The notes beneath the pieces were generated by a model, which worked only from the letters and a program-made list of their open reading frames with translations, made no database searches and was not told the DNA's origin. Shown piece by piece: positions 1-8,109 of a stretch of DNA of 64,000 nt. The stretch lies in NCBI GenBank assembly GCA_035577545.1, contig DATLVI010000010.1:1-64000 (forward strand), read 5' to 3'. The stretch's first letter is position 1, and the number at the start of each line of letters is the position of its first letter. The position numbers and the translations under genes are program-made. The stretch comes from Verrucomicrobiia bacterium. Its GTDB lineage: Bacteria > Verrucomicrobiota > Verrucomicrobiia > Palsa-1439.

Positions 1-282
1 GACCAGGTCGCAGTCGTAAGCAACCGCAACCTCCGCGACGCGATCGGTTCCCGTCGCACAGTCAGGAGATGTAAGCATCGCATCACCGCCGAACGCCTCG
101 ACGGCCTCGAGAATGCGGGTATCTTCCGTGGCGACGATGACCTTGTCGAGCCGTTTGGCCTTGGCCGCCTGCTCGTAGACGCGTTGGACGAGCGTCTTGT
201 CGGCAATCATCGCGAGCGGTTTGCCTGGAAACCGTTGAGCACCGTAGCGGGCGGGAATCACCCCCAATGAGCGAATCTTCAT
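1..282 (-). CDS. kdsB: 3-deoxy-manno-octulosonate cytidylyltransferase (CMP-KDO synthetase), N-terminal part
   Basis: CMP-KDO synthetase activates the lipopolysaccharide core sugar KDO with CTP in the cytoplasm. Reading from ATG at 282, the first 94 codons are present and the window edge removes the rest (the family is about 250 residues). The start carries the nucleotidyltransferase signature IPARYGAQRFPGKPL at residues 9-23, then a Rossmann-like strand ending VIVATED and the TGTDRVAE stretch typical of KdsB. It lies 46 nt downstream of tag on the same strand and may be co-transcribed. The gene implies a KDO-containing, Gram-negative outer membrane. Confidence 0.93.
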   Translation of the reverse strand, partial: MKIRSLGVIPARYGAQRFPGKPLAMIADKTLVQRVYEQAAKAKRLDKVIVATEDTRILEAVEAFGGDAMLTSPDCATGTDRVAEVAVAYDCDLV

Positions 283-328
283 TGGGGTTGCAGTGTAGCA
301 CAACCCCGGCGCGTGACAAGGCCCGCGG

Positions 329-913
329 TCAGCGCTGCACTTCGCGGTAGCGGAAACAGGTGACGAGGTGGTCGTTTACCATACCGGCCGCTTGCATAAA
401 GGCGTAGCAAATCGTAGAGCCGACAAAGGTAAAACCGCGAGCTTTGAGGTCCTTGCTCATCGCATCGGATTCGCTGGAGGTGGCGACGATTTCTTTCATC
501 GACTTGACGCGCGTAACAAGCGGTTTGCCGCTGACGAATTGCCAGATGTAACGGTCGAACGAGCCGAATTCATCACGCACCTTCAGGAATGCCTGCGCAT
601 TCTGTACGGCCGAACGGACTTTCAGCCGATTTCGAATGATGCCCGGATTCGTCAACAGCTTCTCGATGCGTTTCTCCGTATAGCGCGCCACTTTCTCCGC
701 ATCGAAGTTGTCGAACGCCTTTCGGTAGCTTTCGCGTTTCAGCAAGATCGTCTGCCAACTCAGGCCGGCCTGCGCGGCGTCGAGCACGAGGAACTCGAAC
801 AGCTTGCGGTCGTCATGTACCGGCACGCCCCACTCGGTGTCGTGATATTCGATCATCAGCGGATGATTCATGGACCAGCCGCAGCGGATACGGGTGTCAG
901 AAGCGGAAGACAT
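329..913 (-). CDS. tag: DNA-3-methyladenine glycosylase I
   Basis: This base-excision repair enzyme removes 3-methyladenine from alkylated DNA. The 194-residue length matches Tag. The zinc ligands expected for the family are visible as Cys11, His24, His182 and Cys186 (N-terminal CGW and C-terminal NDHLVTC). The base-pocket motif reads LDAAQAGLSW, with Asp45 where E. coli Tag has Glu38; the Asp form also occurs in environmental homologues as far as I recall. The ATG lies 2 nt after the stop of the upstream cupin gene, so translation is probably coupled. Identification is secure; activity with Asp in the pocket is inferred. Confidence 0.93.
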   Translation of the reverse strand: MSSASDTRIRCGWSMNHPLMIEYHDTEWGVPVHDDRKLFEFLVLDAAQAGLSWQTILLKRESYRKAFDNFDAEKVARYTEKRIEKLLTNPGIIRNRLKVRSAVQNAQAFLKVRDEFGSFDRYIWQFVSGKPLVTRVKSMKEIVATSSESDAMSKDLKARGFTFVGSTICYAFMQAAGMVNDHLVTCFRYREVQR

Positions 914-915
914 GA

Positions 916-1368
916 TTAGCGAGTGTTATCCTTCACGCCTGGCGGTACGATCTTAATCACATAATAGATCGCGGGCGTCCGGCTGACATTACGAAGGCTG
1001 TGGTATTCGTTGGAAGCCTGAAAAATCACGCCGCCGGCATCCACGTGGTTGGTTGCGCTGTTTTGCACAGCCTCCAGTGAGCCATCTTTAATGATGACCA
1101 ACTCTTCGCCCGCGTGGCGATGACCCGGGTGAGGCATCTCGCCGGGGTTGAGCGTGGTCACGTGAACCTCGAGCTGATCCAGAATGGCTGTGCGCGAATC
1201 AAAAACTTGTCGGCGCGCACCATATTTGGTCGCCTCCATCTTCAGATCGGCCCAATTGAAGACGGAACAATGAAGAATGGGACCCGCGACCGAGTCGGCG
1301 AGTGTCATCGCCACTGTAGTCAGACCGATCGCGGTAACGGCCACAAGAACATCTCTTCGCGTAATCAT
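916..1368 (-). CDS. exported cupin-domain protein
   Basis: A small single-domain cupin of about 150 residues. The start at 1368 is chosen because an AGGAG Shine-Dalgarno lies just upstream and the protein then opens MITRRDVLVAVTAIGL, a twin-arginine-like or Sec signal segment. A longer in-frame start at 1431 lacks this logic. The cupin metal motif is present as PGEMPHPGHRHAGEELVIIKDG: two His, then a Glu with the usual spacing to Gly. The second half ends in a YHSLRNVS-type motif 2. Substrate unknown. It is the first gene of the reverse cupin-tag(-kdsB) run. Confidence 0.75.
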   Translation of the reverse strand: MITRRDVLVAVTAIGLTTVAMTLADSVAGPILHCSVFNWADLKMEATKYGARRQVFDSRTAILDQLEVHVTTLNPGEMPHPGHRHAGEELVIIKDGSLEAVQNSATNHVDAGGVIFQASNEYHSLRNVSRTPAIYYVIKIVPPGVKDNTR

Positions 1369-1502
1369 GGGCTGGTTCTCCTCGCTGGTTTCGGTTGGTT
1401 TGATGAAAGCAGTTTTGCGCGGGAGCGGCAAGGACTATTGGCGGTCGAAGCGGCGGTTTCTGCTCGACAGGGCGCTGGTTTCCAGCTAAATACGGTGGTA
1501 TT

Positions 1503-1525
1503 AAGGAGGTGGGATTTCCACCATG
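1503..1525 (+). promoter_or_regulatory. parB: ParB ribosome binding site overlapped by a small hairpin
   Basis: The Shine-Dalgarno AAGGAGG (1503-1509) is 13 nt from the ATG, longer than usual. GGTGG (1508-1512) can pair with CCACC (1518-1522), with loop GATTT, so a 5-bp stem sits exactly between the ribosome site and the start codon and takes in the last bases of the site. It could either shorten the effective spacing or mask the site. This is seen directly; any regulatory effect is inference. Confidence 0.45.
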
Positions 1526-2500
1526 ACAAAGAAGGCGTTGGGTAGGGGATTGGATTCACTGATTAGTGGCGGGGTTGTTCGCAGCGTGGCGGCCGAACCT
1601 CCTCACGTTGAAGTCGCTATCGTGCCCCCCGCGACGAACGTAGTCCAACCACTTGGCTCGAGAATGGCCAGCACCGGCAGCGACAGCGACGGCAACGCGG
1701 TTCGCCATCTGGGCATCGATACCATCGAACGCAGCCGCTTTCAGCCGCGCACCGATTTTGATCCGGAGCAACTACGCGAACTGGCGGATTCCATCAAGCA
1801 GCGCGGCGTTATTCAGCCGTTGCTGGTAAGACCGGTTGCCGCAACCGATGGCACGCACCGCTACGAACTGATTGCGGGCGAGCGCCGCTGGCGAGCGGCG
1901 CGCGAGGCGGGGCTGACGACGATTCCCGCGATCGTTCGTGAGGCGAACGACCAGGAAGTGCTTGAAATCGCGCTCATCGAAAACCTGCAGCGCGAAGATC
2001 TCAATGCGGTTGAAGAGGCGCGGGCATACGAACAACTTTCCACGCAGTTCAAGCTTACTCAGGAGCAAATCGCCGAAAAAGTGGGTCGAAGCCGCGCGGC
2101 GGTAGCTAACTCGATGCGATTGCTCGGTTTACCCGGGGAAGTGCAGTCGTGGATCGCTGATGACCGGCTCAGTGTCGGTCATGCCAAGGCGATTCTCGGG
2201 CTGGCCAATCCCGCGGAGCAGCGGCTGGTTGCCGAGCGCGTACTGAAGCGCAATCTCACCGTGCGCGAGACGGAACAACTCGTAGAACAGCTCAAAGGGG
2301 AAGCGAAAGTTCGCGCGCGCACACTCGGTGGGGTGGCGAAATCGACGCACGTTTTGGCGGTCGAAGAGCGACTGCAGCAGAAGCTCGGCACCCACGTCAG
2401 CGTTTATCACGGTAAGAAAAAGGGACGGATCGAGATCGAATATTACGGGAACGACGATCTGGCGCGCCTGCTCGGCATCCTCGGCATCGACAATCTCTAG
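1523..2500 (+). CDS. parB: ParB/Spo0J-type chromosome partition protein
   Basis: ParB loads at parS sites as a CTP-dependent clamp and works with the ParA ATPase in chromosome segregation. The 325-residue protein opens with the typical KKALGRGLDSLI. It has a ParB N-terminal domain from about residue 75, the box I nucleotide motif GERRWRAA, box II ENLQREDLN, a helix-turn-helix (LTQEQIAEKVGRSRAAVANSMRL) and a C-terminal dimerisation segment. No parA is adjacent, which is unusual because parAB are normally an operon. A strong AAGGAGG lies at 1503-1509, separated from ATG by a GGTGG/CCACC inverted repeat. Confidence 0.94.
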   Translation: MTKKALGRGLDSLISGGVVRSVAAEPPHVEVAIVPPATNVVQPLGSRMASTGSDSDGNAVRHLGIDTIERSRFQPRTDFDPEQLRELADSIKQRGVIQPLLVRPVAATDGTHRYELIAGERRWRAAREAGLTTIPAIVREANDQEVLEIALIENLQREDLNAVEEARAYEQLSTQFKLTQEQIAEKVGRSRAAVANSMRLLGLPGEVQSWIADDRLSVGHAKAILGLANPAEQRLVAERVLKRNLTVRETEQLVEQLKGEAKVRARTLGGVAKSTHVLAVEERLQQKLGTHVSVYHGKKKGRIEIEYYGNDDLARLLGILGIDNL

Positions 2501-2520
2501 GGCGCTCGCCGAGTGCCGAA

Positions 2521-3636
2521 ATGGACGAACCCAGCCAACAGCAACGCGCAAAACGCTACGAGGCGATCCACAACTTTCTTTTTGTGGTGGAGACGGTGTA
2601 CACCATCCTGTCGCTCATCGTGTTTCTCTATTGGGCAGGTTCGGACATCCTTGCGAGCGTAGTGCAATCCATCTCGCCGAACCCGTGGATCCACGTCGCG
2701 ATTTATGGCGCGGTGGTCATCATCGCGACCAAGTTGCTATTTTTGCCGCTGAACTATCTTGGCGACTATCATCTCGAACATAAGTTCGGGCTGTCCAACG
2801 AAAGCCTCGGTGCGTGGGCGCTCGATGAACTGAAGTCCCTCGGGTTGAATTTGCTGCTGAGTGTCGTGCTACTGGACGTTCTGTATTTCCTTTTGCGACG
2901 CGCTGGCGACTGGTGGTGGGTTGGCGCTGGACTTTTCTTCCTGGTGTTTGGCGTGGCGATGTCGGCGCTCTTTCCCGTGCTGATTCTCCCACTCTTTTAC
3001 AAATTGCAGCCCTTGGAAAACGAGCCGTTACGCGAGAAGCTCACGGCGCTCGCGCAACGGGTCGGTGCAAAAGTCCTTGGGGTCTACCGGATGGGGATGA
3101 GCGAGAAGACGAAGAAAGCCAACGCGGCGTTCGCGGGACTTGGCACCACCAAGCGCATCATTCTCGGCGACACCTTGCTGGATAAATTTGCGGAGGACGA
3201 GATTGAGGTGGTCATGGCGCACGAGATGGCGCACTACCAGCACGGCGACATTACGAAGATGATCGCTTGGGGAACGGTGACGACCTTCGTTGGACTCAAA
3301 GTCGCCGACCTCGGGTTGCACTGGGGCATGACCCGACTCGGGTACGACCACGTCTGGGACATCGCCGCATTCCCGCTGTTAGCACTGTGCCTGTTTGTTT
3401 TTGGGTTGGTGGCGATGCCGCTGAATAACGCTTTCTCCCGCTCCCGTGAATGGAAAGCGGACGCCACGGCGCTGGAGTTGACTGCAAATCGCGACGCGTT
3501 CATACGCGCCATGCGGAAACTCGGGGAGCAGAATCTCGCGGATCTTTCACCGCATCCGGTTGTTGAGTTTCTCCTGCACGATCACCCGTCGCTCGCGCGA
3601 CGCATTGCCTGGGCGGAACAATGGCACGGCGACTAG
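2521..3636 (+). CDS. M48-family (Ste24/CAAX prenyl protease-like) membrane zinc metallopeptidase
   Basis: A 371-residue integral membrane zinc peptidase. The zinc site is HEMAHYQHGD with His234, Glu235 and His238, and a third ligand lies in the SREWKADATALEL segment about 80 residues later. Hydrophobic segments near residues 22-45, 57-77, 107-125, 131-160 and 275-300 fit the Ste24 (M48A) layout rather than HtpX, and the N-terminal region (LPLNYLGDYHLEHKFGLS) is typical of Ste24. Bacterial members probably act in membrane protein quality control. It begins 20 nt after parB and its end overlaps the next gene by 16 nt, suggesting a parB-M48-M28 operon. Confidence 0.88.
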   Translation: MDEPSQQQRAKRYEAIHNFLFVVETVYTILSLIVFLYWAGSDILASVVQSISPNPWIHVAIYGAVVIIATKLLFLPLNYLGDYHLEHKFGLSNESLGAWALDELKSLGLNLLLSVVLLDVLYFLLRRAGDWWWVGAGLFFLVFGVAMSALFPVLILPLFYKLQPLENEPLREKLTALAQRVGAKVLGVYRMGMSEKTKKANAAFAGLGTTKRIILGDTLLDKFAEDEIEVVMAHEMAHYQHGDITKMIAWGTVTTFVGLKVADLGLHWGMTRLGYDHVWDIAAFPLLALCLFVFGLVAMPLNNAFSRSREWKADATALELTANRDAFIRAMRKLGEQNLADLSPHPVVEFLLHDHPSLARRIAWAEQWHGD

Positions 3637-4532
3637 GCTTCGTCCTTATCGTCGGGCTCGTTTGCGGCTGTGGCGGGTCGCGACCGCCGCCGCCAATTCC
3701 CTGGCAACAGTACAGCGGCGAGCGGGCGTACCGGCATGTTGAAAAACTTGTCGGTTATGGGCCGCGACCCAGCGGAAGCGATGGGCTTGGACGCGCGGCT
3801 ACTTACATCAAGACCCAGTTGGAGGAATACGGGCTGGCTACCGAGGAACAAGTCTTCATCGCGCCGACGCCCCTCGGGCCAAAGCAATTTCGGAATATTG
3901 TGGCCAGGACGCGCGTGCAGCCGGCCCGCCCCAATCGCGTGATCATCATCGGTTCGCACTACGATACGAAGTTCTTTACGAACATCACGTTCGTCGGCGC
4001 CAACGACGGCGGCTCCAGCTCGGGTGCGCTGCTGGAAATCGCGCGCATCGCTGCCGAGCAGCCGGGCCTGTGGTTTGTGTTTTTTGACGGCGAAGAGGCT
4101 GTGCAGCAGTACGGCGAGGAGGACGGGCTGTGGGGGAGCAAGTTCTTTATCGAAGATCTCAAAGGCAGGAATCAAATCGGCCAGGTCAAGGCGATGGTGT
4201 TGCTGGATATGATCGGCGACAAGAATTTGAATATCACCGTCAACGGCTCGCTGATCCCGCAGACCTTTGACGCTTCGCGCGCGGCGGGGTTCCGTGACTA
4301 CTTCGCCTACGGCGGGAATGGGATCCTTGACGACCACGTGCCATTCATGCGGGCGGGAATCCCAGCCGTTGATCTGATTGACTTTGAATTCGGTAGCAAG
4401 CCGGGCCTTAACGATTATTGGCATACAGAGAAGGACACACTCGACAAGATCAGCTCGCGCAGCCTGGAAATCGCCGGCAAGACCACGTTGCGGCTTATCG
4501 AACTCCTTCAGAATCAAGCCGCTGGCCATTGA
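3621..4532 (+). CDS. M28-family lipoprotein, glutaminyl-peptide cyclotransferase-like
   Basis: A 303-residue secreted hydrolase of the M28/glutaminyl cyclase fold. The N-terminus MARRLGFVLIVGLVCGC is a lipoprotein-type signal, with Cys17 as the likely lipidated residue. Metal and active-site motifs appear in order: GSHYDT, GANDGGSSSG, FFDGEEA, LLDMIGD and DYWHTEKDT. The DDHVPF...IPAVDLIDF segment is more typical of glutaminyl cyclases than of aminopeptidases, so pyroglutamate formation on periplasmic peptides is possible. The ATG lies within the last codons of the M48 gene, implying translational coupling. Confidence 0.85.
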   Translation: MARRLGFVLIVGLVCGCGGSRPPPPIPWQQYSGERAYRHVEKLVGYGPRPSGSDGLGRAATYIKTQLEEYGLATEEQVFIAPTPLGPKQFRNIVARTRVQPARPNRVIIIGSHYDTKFFTNITFVGANDGGSSSGALLEIARIAAEQPGLWFVFFDGEEAVQQYGEEDGLWGSKFFIEDLKGRNQIGQVKAMVLLDMIGDKNLNITVNGSLIPQTFDASRAAGFRDYFAYGGNGILDDHVPFMRAGIPAVDLIDFEFGSKPGLNDYWHTEKDTLDKISSRSLEIAGKTTLRLIELLQNQAAGH

Positions 4533-4554
4533 TTCGGCCCACGGCTTGCTTTAC

Positions 4555-4560
4555 TATAAT
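4555..4560 (+). promoter_or_regulatory. possible -10 box (TATAAT) for the cNMP/ParA/patatin gene
   Basis: A perfect TATAAT lies 63 nt upstream of the ATG at 4623, in the 90-nt gap after the M28 gene. No good -35 hexamer sits at 16-18 nt; TTGATT is 20 nt away. It is therefore only a candidate, but the gap and this box suggest the patatin gene has its own promoter. Confidence 0.35.
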
Positions 4561-4622
4561 TGTGGTGGAAGTGAGCCTAAACGCTCACGTCGAGACAGAG
4601 TGTTGGTGGGAAGGATTGCGGC

Positions 4623-6605
4623 ATGGAGCACAAACTCCAAGTACTTGAAAGCGTGCCAGTTCTGGCCAGCCTTGGCAAAGAGCTGATGAAGGGCCTGGCT
4701 GAGCGCGCTGAATTTGTCGCGGTCAAGAAGGGCGACCTTGTCGTGCGCGAAAATGACCCTGGCGATGCGCTTTATGTCGTCGTTTCGGGTCGACTCCAGG
4801 CGTACACACGGCTCAAGAGCGGACGGGACCGTATTTTCGCCACCTATTGTGATGGCGATTGTTTTGGGGAGATGCCGCTGCTGAGCGGGGAGACGCATTG
4901 GGCGAATGTGCGCGCGCTCAACGATTCGATGCTCCTGAAAATCCCGCGCGAAGATTTCGATTCCGTGGTCAATCGCGACCCGCGCGTGGCGGTGAGCTTC
5001 AGCCAACGGCTGGGTCATCGAATCAAGGAACTTCGTGAAGAGAAATATCGTGCCAAGCGGAGCATAATCATCTCGCTCTACGGCTCCCTGCCCGACACGG
5101 GGAAGACGACCCTCGCGCACAACCTGGCTGCCAGCCTTGCCCACGAAACGCGCGAGCCCGTGCTGCTCCTCGATTTTAGCGGCCGGCAGCGCGGCGTACC
5201 GCTGTTGAACTGCGAGCGCCTCGATTTCCGCAGCGGCCTCGGGCTGCAAGACATCACGGTGCATTCCCCGCTCGGTTACGACCGCTTGAATCTTGATCTC
5301 GTGGGCGACGAGCGCGAGATCGCGCTCATTGCGCCGGTGTTCGGCCATCTCGTGAAGCAGTACGATTACGTGATTTGCGATCTTCCGAACGCAGTCTCCG
5401 CGTCCGTGTTCGCTTGCCTCGTGCAATCGGACCAGGTGTTCGTCATCGCCAAGTACGACGACGAGCATCTCTACCGCACCCGGCTGTTGCTGGAGGATTT
5501 CCGTTCCCACGCAGCGGCGCGTGGGCCGCAGGTGCGAGTGATCCTCACAGCAGTCGGTGACGCCAGCGCGCCGTACGTGGAAGAAGCCGAGCGAAAGGTC
5601 GGACAGCCGATCTCGTATCTCTTGCGCTGGATTCCCGAGTCCGAGGTTGTCGAGGCCGTGGATGGGACCCCCTACGCGATTCGCAAGCCGATGGAGCCGT
5701 ACAGCCTGGTGGTGCGGCGCATGGCGCGCGAGTTGGGCAATGTGTTGGTTGGATTGGCGCTCGGGACGGGCGGGGCCCGCGGCCTGGCACACATTGGGGT
5801 TATCCGCGTGCTGGAACGTGAGGGGATCGCCATCGACATGGTGGCTGGCAGTTCGATGGGCGCGCTCATCGCGGCGGCGTGGGCTGTTGGAAAGAGCGCC
5901 GACGAGATGGAGGCGATCGCCAAGCGGATACGCGACAAGCGCACGTTCCTGAAACTGCTGGACCCGATGTTTCCCGGCGCCGGCATCTTTCGCGGCATCA
6001 AGGTGTACAATTTCCTGCATTCGATTGTGAACGGGCTGACGTTCGCCGATACGCTCATTCCGCTAAAGATCATTGCCAGCGACATCAACACACTTGAGGA
6101 AGTTATTTTCCAGGACGGCAAGCTCATCGACGCGATCCGCGCCAGCATCACGATTCCCGGCGTCTTTCGTCCTGTGGTGACCAATGGCCACACGTTGATC
6201 GACGGTGGCATCACCGATCCGGTGCCCGTGCAAGTGCTCGCGCATGCCGGTGTCGCAAAGATCATCGCCGTCAACACGATTCCCAACGTAGATGAGATGA
6301 AACAGCGCGAACGCTACCGTAACGAGAGGTCGCTGGCGTCGCGGAAAGAAAGCAAAGGCGGCATGCGCGAAACGGGTCCCGTTGTCGAGACCCCGACCAG
6401 CCTGATCAACGTGTACATGCGCTCCATGCACGCGATGCAGTCGCGCATGGCCGAAGTCGCCTGTACCAATGCCGACGTGGTGATTCGCCCGATTCTCGCC
6501 GACAGTGTCTGGTACGACTTTTATCATCCTGAGCGTTACATTCGTTGCGGGGAAGAGGCGGCGCAGGCGGCGTTGCCCCTGCTGAAGGGGCTGGTGGGAC
6601 GATGA
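4623..6605 (+). CDS. three-domain protein: cyclic-nucleotide-binding + ParA/MinD-like ATPase + patatin phospholipase
   Basis: A 660-residue cytoplasmic or membrane-peripheral protein with three recognisable parts. Residues about 10-140 form a cNMP-binding beta-barrel (GDLVVRENDPGDALYVVVSG, FGEMPLLSGE). Residues about 148-375 resemble the ParA/MinD fold, with the P-loop GSLPDTGKTT (154-163) followed by LLLDFSG and YDYVICDLPN; the signature first Lys of the deviant Walker A is replaced (Leu156). Residues about 376-660 are a patatin-like phospholipase: GTGGARG oxyanion loop, GSSMG with nucleophile Ser411, and DGG with Asp527. NTE-type esterases also join cNMP and patatin domains, but without this ATPase insert. 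Function is inferred as a regulated lipid hydrolase. Its stop overlaps the next start (ATGA). Confidence 0.88.
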   Translation: MEHKLQVLESVPVLASLGKELMKGLAERAEFVAVKKGDLVVRENDPGDALYVVVSGRLQAYTRLKSGRDRIFATYCDGDCFGEMPLLSGETHWANVRALNDSMLLKIPREDFDSVVNRDPRVAVSFSQRLGHRIKELREEKYRAKRSIIISLYGSLPDTGKTTLAHNLAASLAHETREPVLLLDFSGRQRGVPLLNCERLDFRSGLGLQDITVHSPLGYDRLNLDLVGDEREIALIAPVFGHLVKQYDYVICDLPNAVSASVFACLVQSDQVFVIAKYDDEHLYRTRLLLEDFRSHAAARGPQVRVILTAVGDASAPYVEEAERKVGQPISYLLRWIPESEVVEAVDGTPYAIRKPMEPYSLVVRRMARELGNVLVGLALGTGGARGLAHIGVIRVLEREGIAIDMVAGSSMGALIAAAWAVGKSADEMEAIAKRIRDKRTFLKLLDPMFPGAGIFRGIKVYNFLHSIVNGLTFADTLIPLKIIASDINTLEEVIFQDGKLIDAIRASITIPGVFRPVVTNGHTLIDGGITDPVPVQVLAHAGVAKIIAVNTIPNVDEMKQRERYRNERSLASRKESKGGMRETGPVVETPTSLINVYMRSMHAMQSRMAEVACTNADVVIRPILADSVWYDFYHPERYIRCGEEAAQAALPLLKGLVGR

Positions 6606-8056
6606 AATGGGACCATCTGACGCCGGTGGAGCAGCGCCGCATCCAGAACGAGAGGCTTCACCACTACTTTACGGAGGTCATCGGCCCGTTCAGTCCCTAC
6701 TACAAGAAGCTCTTCGCCGAGCATAAGATCGACCCGCGGCACATCAAGACGGTCGATGATTTGCGGCGTCTTCCGTTCACGAGCAAAGCTGATTTGCTCC
6801 CGACCCCGGAACAGCCAGAAAAATTCCGCGAGTTCATCATCACGCCGGATATCTCGGTGCTCAAACATCGTCCCCGTGTCGTCGCGGAGGCGTTGTTGCG
6901 CGGTCGCAGCGCGGTGGAACGGCGTTTCGAGCGCGAGTATCGCCCAATCTTCCTGACTGCCACCACGGGTCGCAGCGCGGCACCCGTGGCCTTCACGTAC
7001 ACCGACCACGACATGCGCAATCTCCGCACCGCCGGCGCGCGAATCATCCAGGTATTCGGCGCGACGACGAAGATGCGCGGCGTGAACATGTTTCCCTACG
7101 CACCACACCTGGCATTCTGGCAGGTCGTGTTTGCGGGACTGGAGTTTGGCATGTTGCTCGTCAGCTCGGGCGGCGGGAAGGTGATGGGTACCGACGGCAA
7201 CATCAACCTCATCGAGAAGATCAAGCCCGAGGCGATTGTCGGCATCCCGACGTTTGTTTACCATGTGATCCGCGAAGCGCACGAACAAGGCCGCAAGTGG
7301 CCGCAGGTCTGCAAGATCGTCCTCGGCGGGGAGAAGTCGCCACAGGGTATCCGCCGCAAAATGGTTTCCATGTTACAGGACATGGGTGCGGGGGACGTGC
7401 GCGTTTGCGGGACGTACGGCTTTACAGAGGCGCGCCTGGCGTGGGGTGAATGCCCGACGCCGCCGGGGGAATGGAGCGGTTATCACCTACTGACCGACCT
7501 GGGCATCATGGAGGTGATTGACCCCGAGACGGGCGAAGTCAAGGGCGAGGGCGAGCCGGGCGAACTGGTGTACACACCGCTCGACGCGCGCGGCACGGTC
7601 GTGTTGCGCTATCGCACGGGCGATTATGTGGACGGCGGAATTACCTGGGAACCGTGCCCGTATTGCGGGCGTACGGTGCCGCGTATCGTCGGCAAGATCG
7701 GGCGCGCGTCCAGCACCAAGGAATTACAACTGGAAAAGCTGAAAGGTACGCTCGTCAATTTCGACTCGCTCCAGCAGATTCTCGACGACACGGCCGAGGT
7801 CGGCGAGTGGCAGTTGGAGATTCGTAAGGCCCACGATGATCCGCATGACGTGGACGAGCTGATTCTGCACGTCGCGCCTGAGAACGGGTCGGACGTCGAG
7901 CGTCTTAAACAGAAGATTCGTACGCGCTTTCAGACCGAGATCGAGTTGACGCCCAATCGCATCGAGATCCATTCGCTGGACGACATGCTCAAGCGCATCA
8001 AACTGGAAAGCTCATTGAAGGAAGTCCGCGTCTTGGATGCGCGGCCAAAGGAATGA
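6602..8056 (+). CDS. phenylacetate-CoA ligase (PaaK)-family AMP-forming ligase
   Basis: A 484-residue adenylate-forming enzyme of the PaaK/CapK group that joins a carboxylic acid to CoA through an acyl-AMP. I place the start at 6602 (MKWDHLTPVEQRRIQ), which gives a 4-nt ATGA overlap with the upstream stop; an upstream in-frame ATG at 6545 only adds low-complexity sequence. Core motifs are TATTGRSAAPV (AMP/phosphate loop), GTYGFTEARLAWGE and YRTGDYV, then a Cys pair, CPYCG, before the C-terminal lid. The residues do not fix the substrate. Its neighbours (thiolase, fadJ-type enzyme) suggest degradation of an aromatic or fatty acid. Confidence 0.85.
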   Translation: MKWDHLTPVEQRRIQNERLHHYFTEVIGPFSPYYKKLFAEHKIDPRHIKTVDDLRRLPFTSKADLLPTPEQPEKFREFIITPDISVLKHRPRVVAEALLRGRSAVERRFEREYRPIFLTATTGRSAAPVAFTYTDHDMRNLRTAGARIIQVFGATTKMRGVNMFPYAPHLAFWQVVFAGLEFGMLLVSSGGGKVMGTDGNINLIEKIKPEAIVGIPTFVYHVIREAHEQGRKWPQVCKIVLGGEKSPQGIRRKMVSMLQDMGAGDVRVCGTYGFTEARLAWGECPTPPGEWSGYHLLTDLGIMEVIDPETGEVKGEGEPGELVYTPLDARGTVVLRYRTGDYVDGGITWEPCPYCGRTVPRIVGKIGRASSTKELQLEKLKGTLVNFDSLQQILDDTAEVGEWQLEIRKAHDDPHDVDELILHVAPENGSDVERLKQKIRTRFQTEIELTPNRIEIHSLDDMLKRIKLESSLKEVRVLDARPKE

Positions 8057-8109
8057 GTTATCGCTCCCGGATTGCACCAGGGAATCGAGCATGTTAGCGT
8101 GAAGGCGCT

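Noticed and set aside
4554-6020. 488-codon open frame antisense to the cNMP/ParA/patatin gene
   Set aside because: It is a shadow of a gene with strong motifs on the plus strand; its own translation shows no known domain and follows GC-rich codon bias of the opposite frame.
6545-6601. Earlier start of the CoA ligase at 6545
   Set aside because: Adds a Gly/Arg/Ala stretch from the preceding gene's frame; ATG 6602 matches family N-termini and overlaps the upstream stop.
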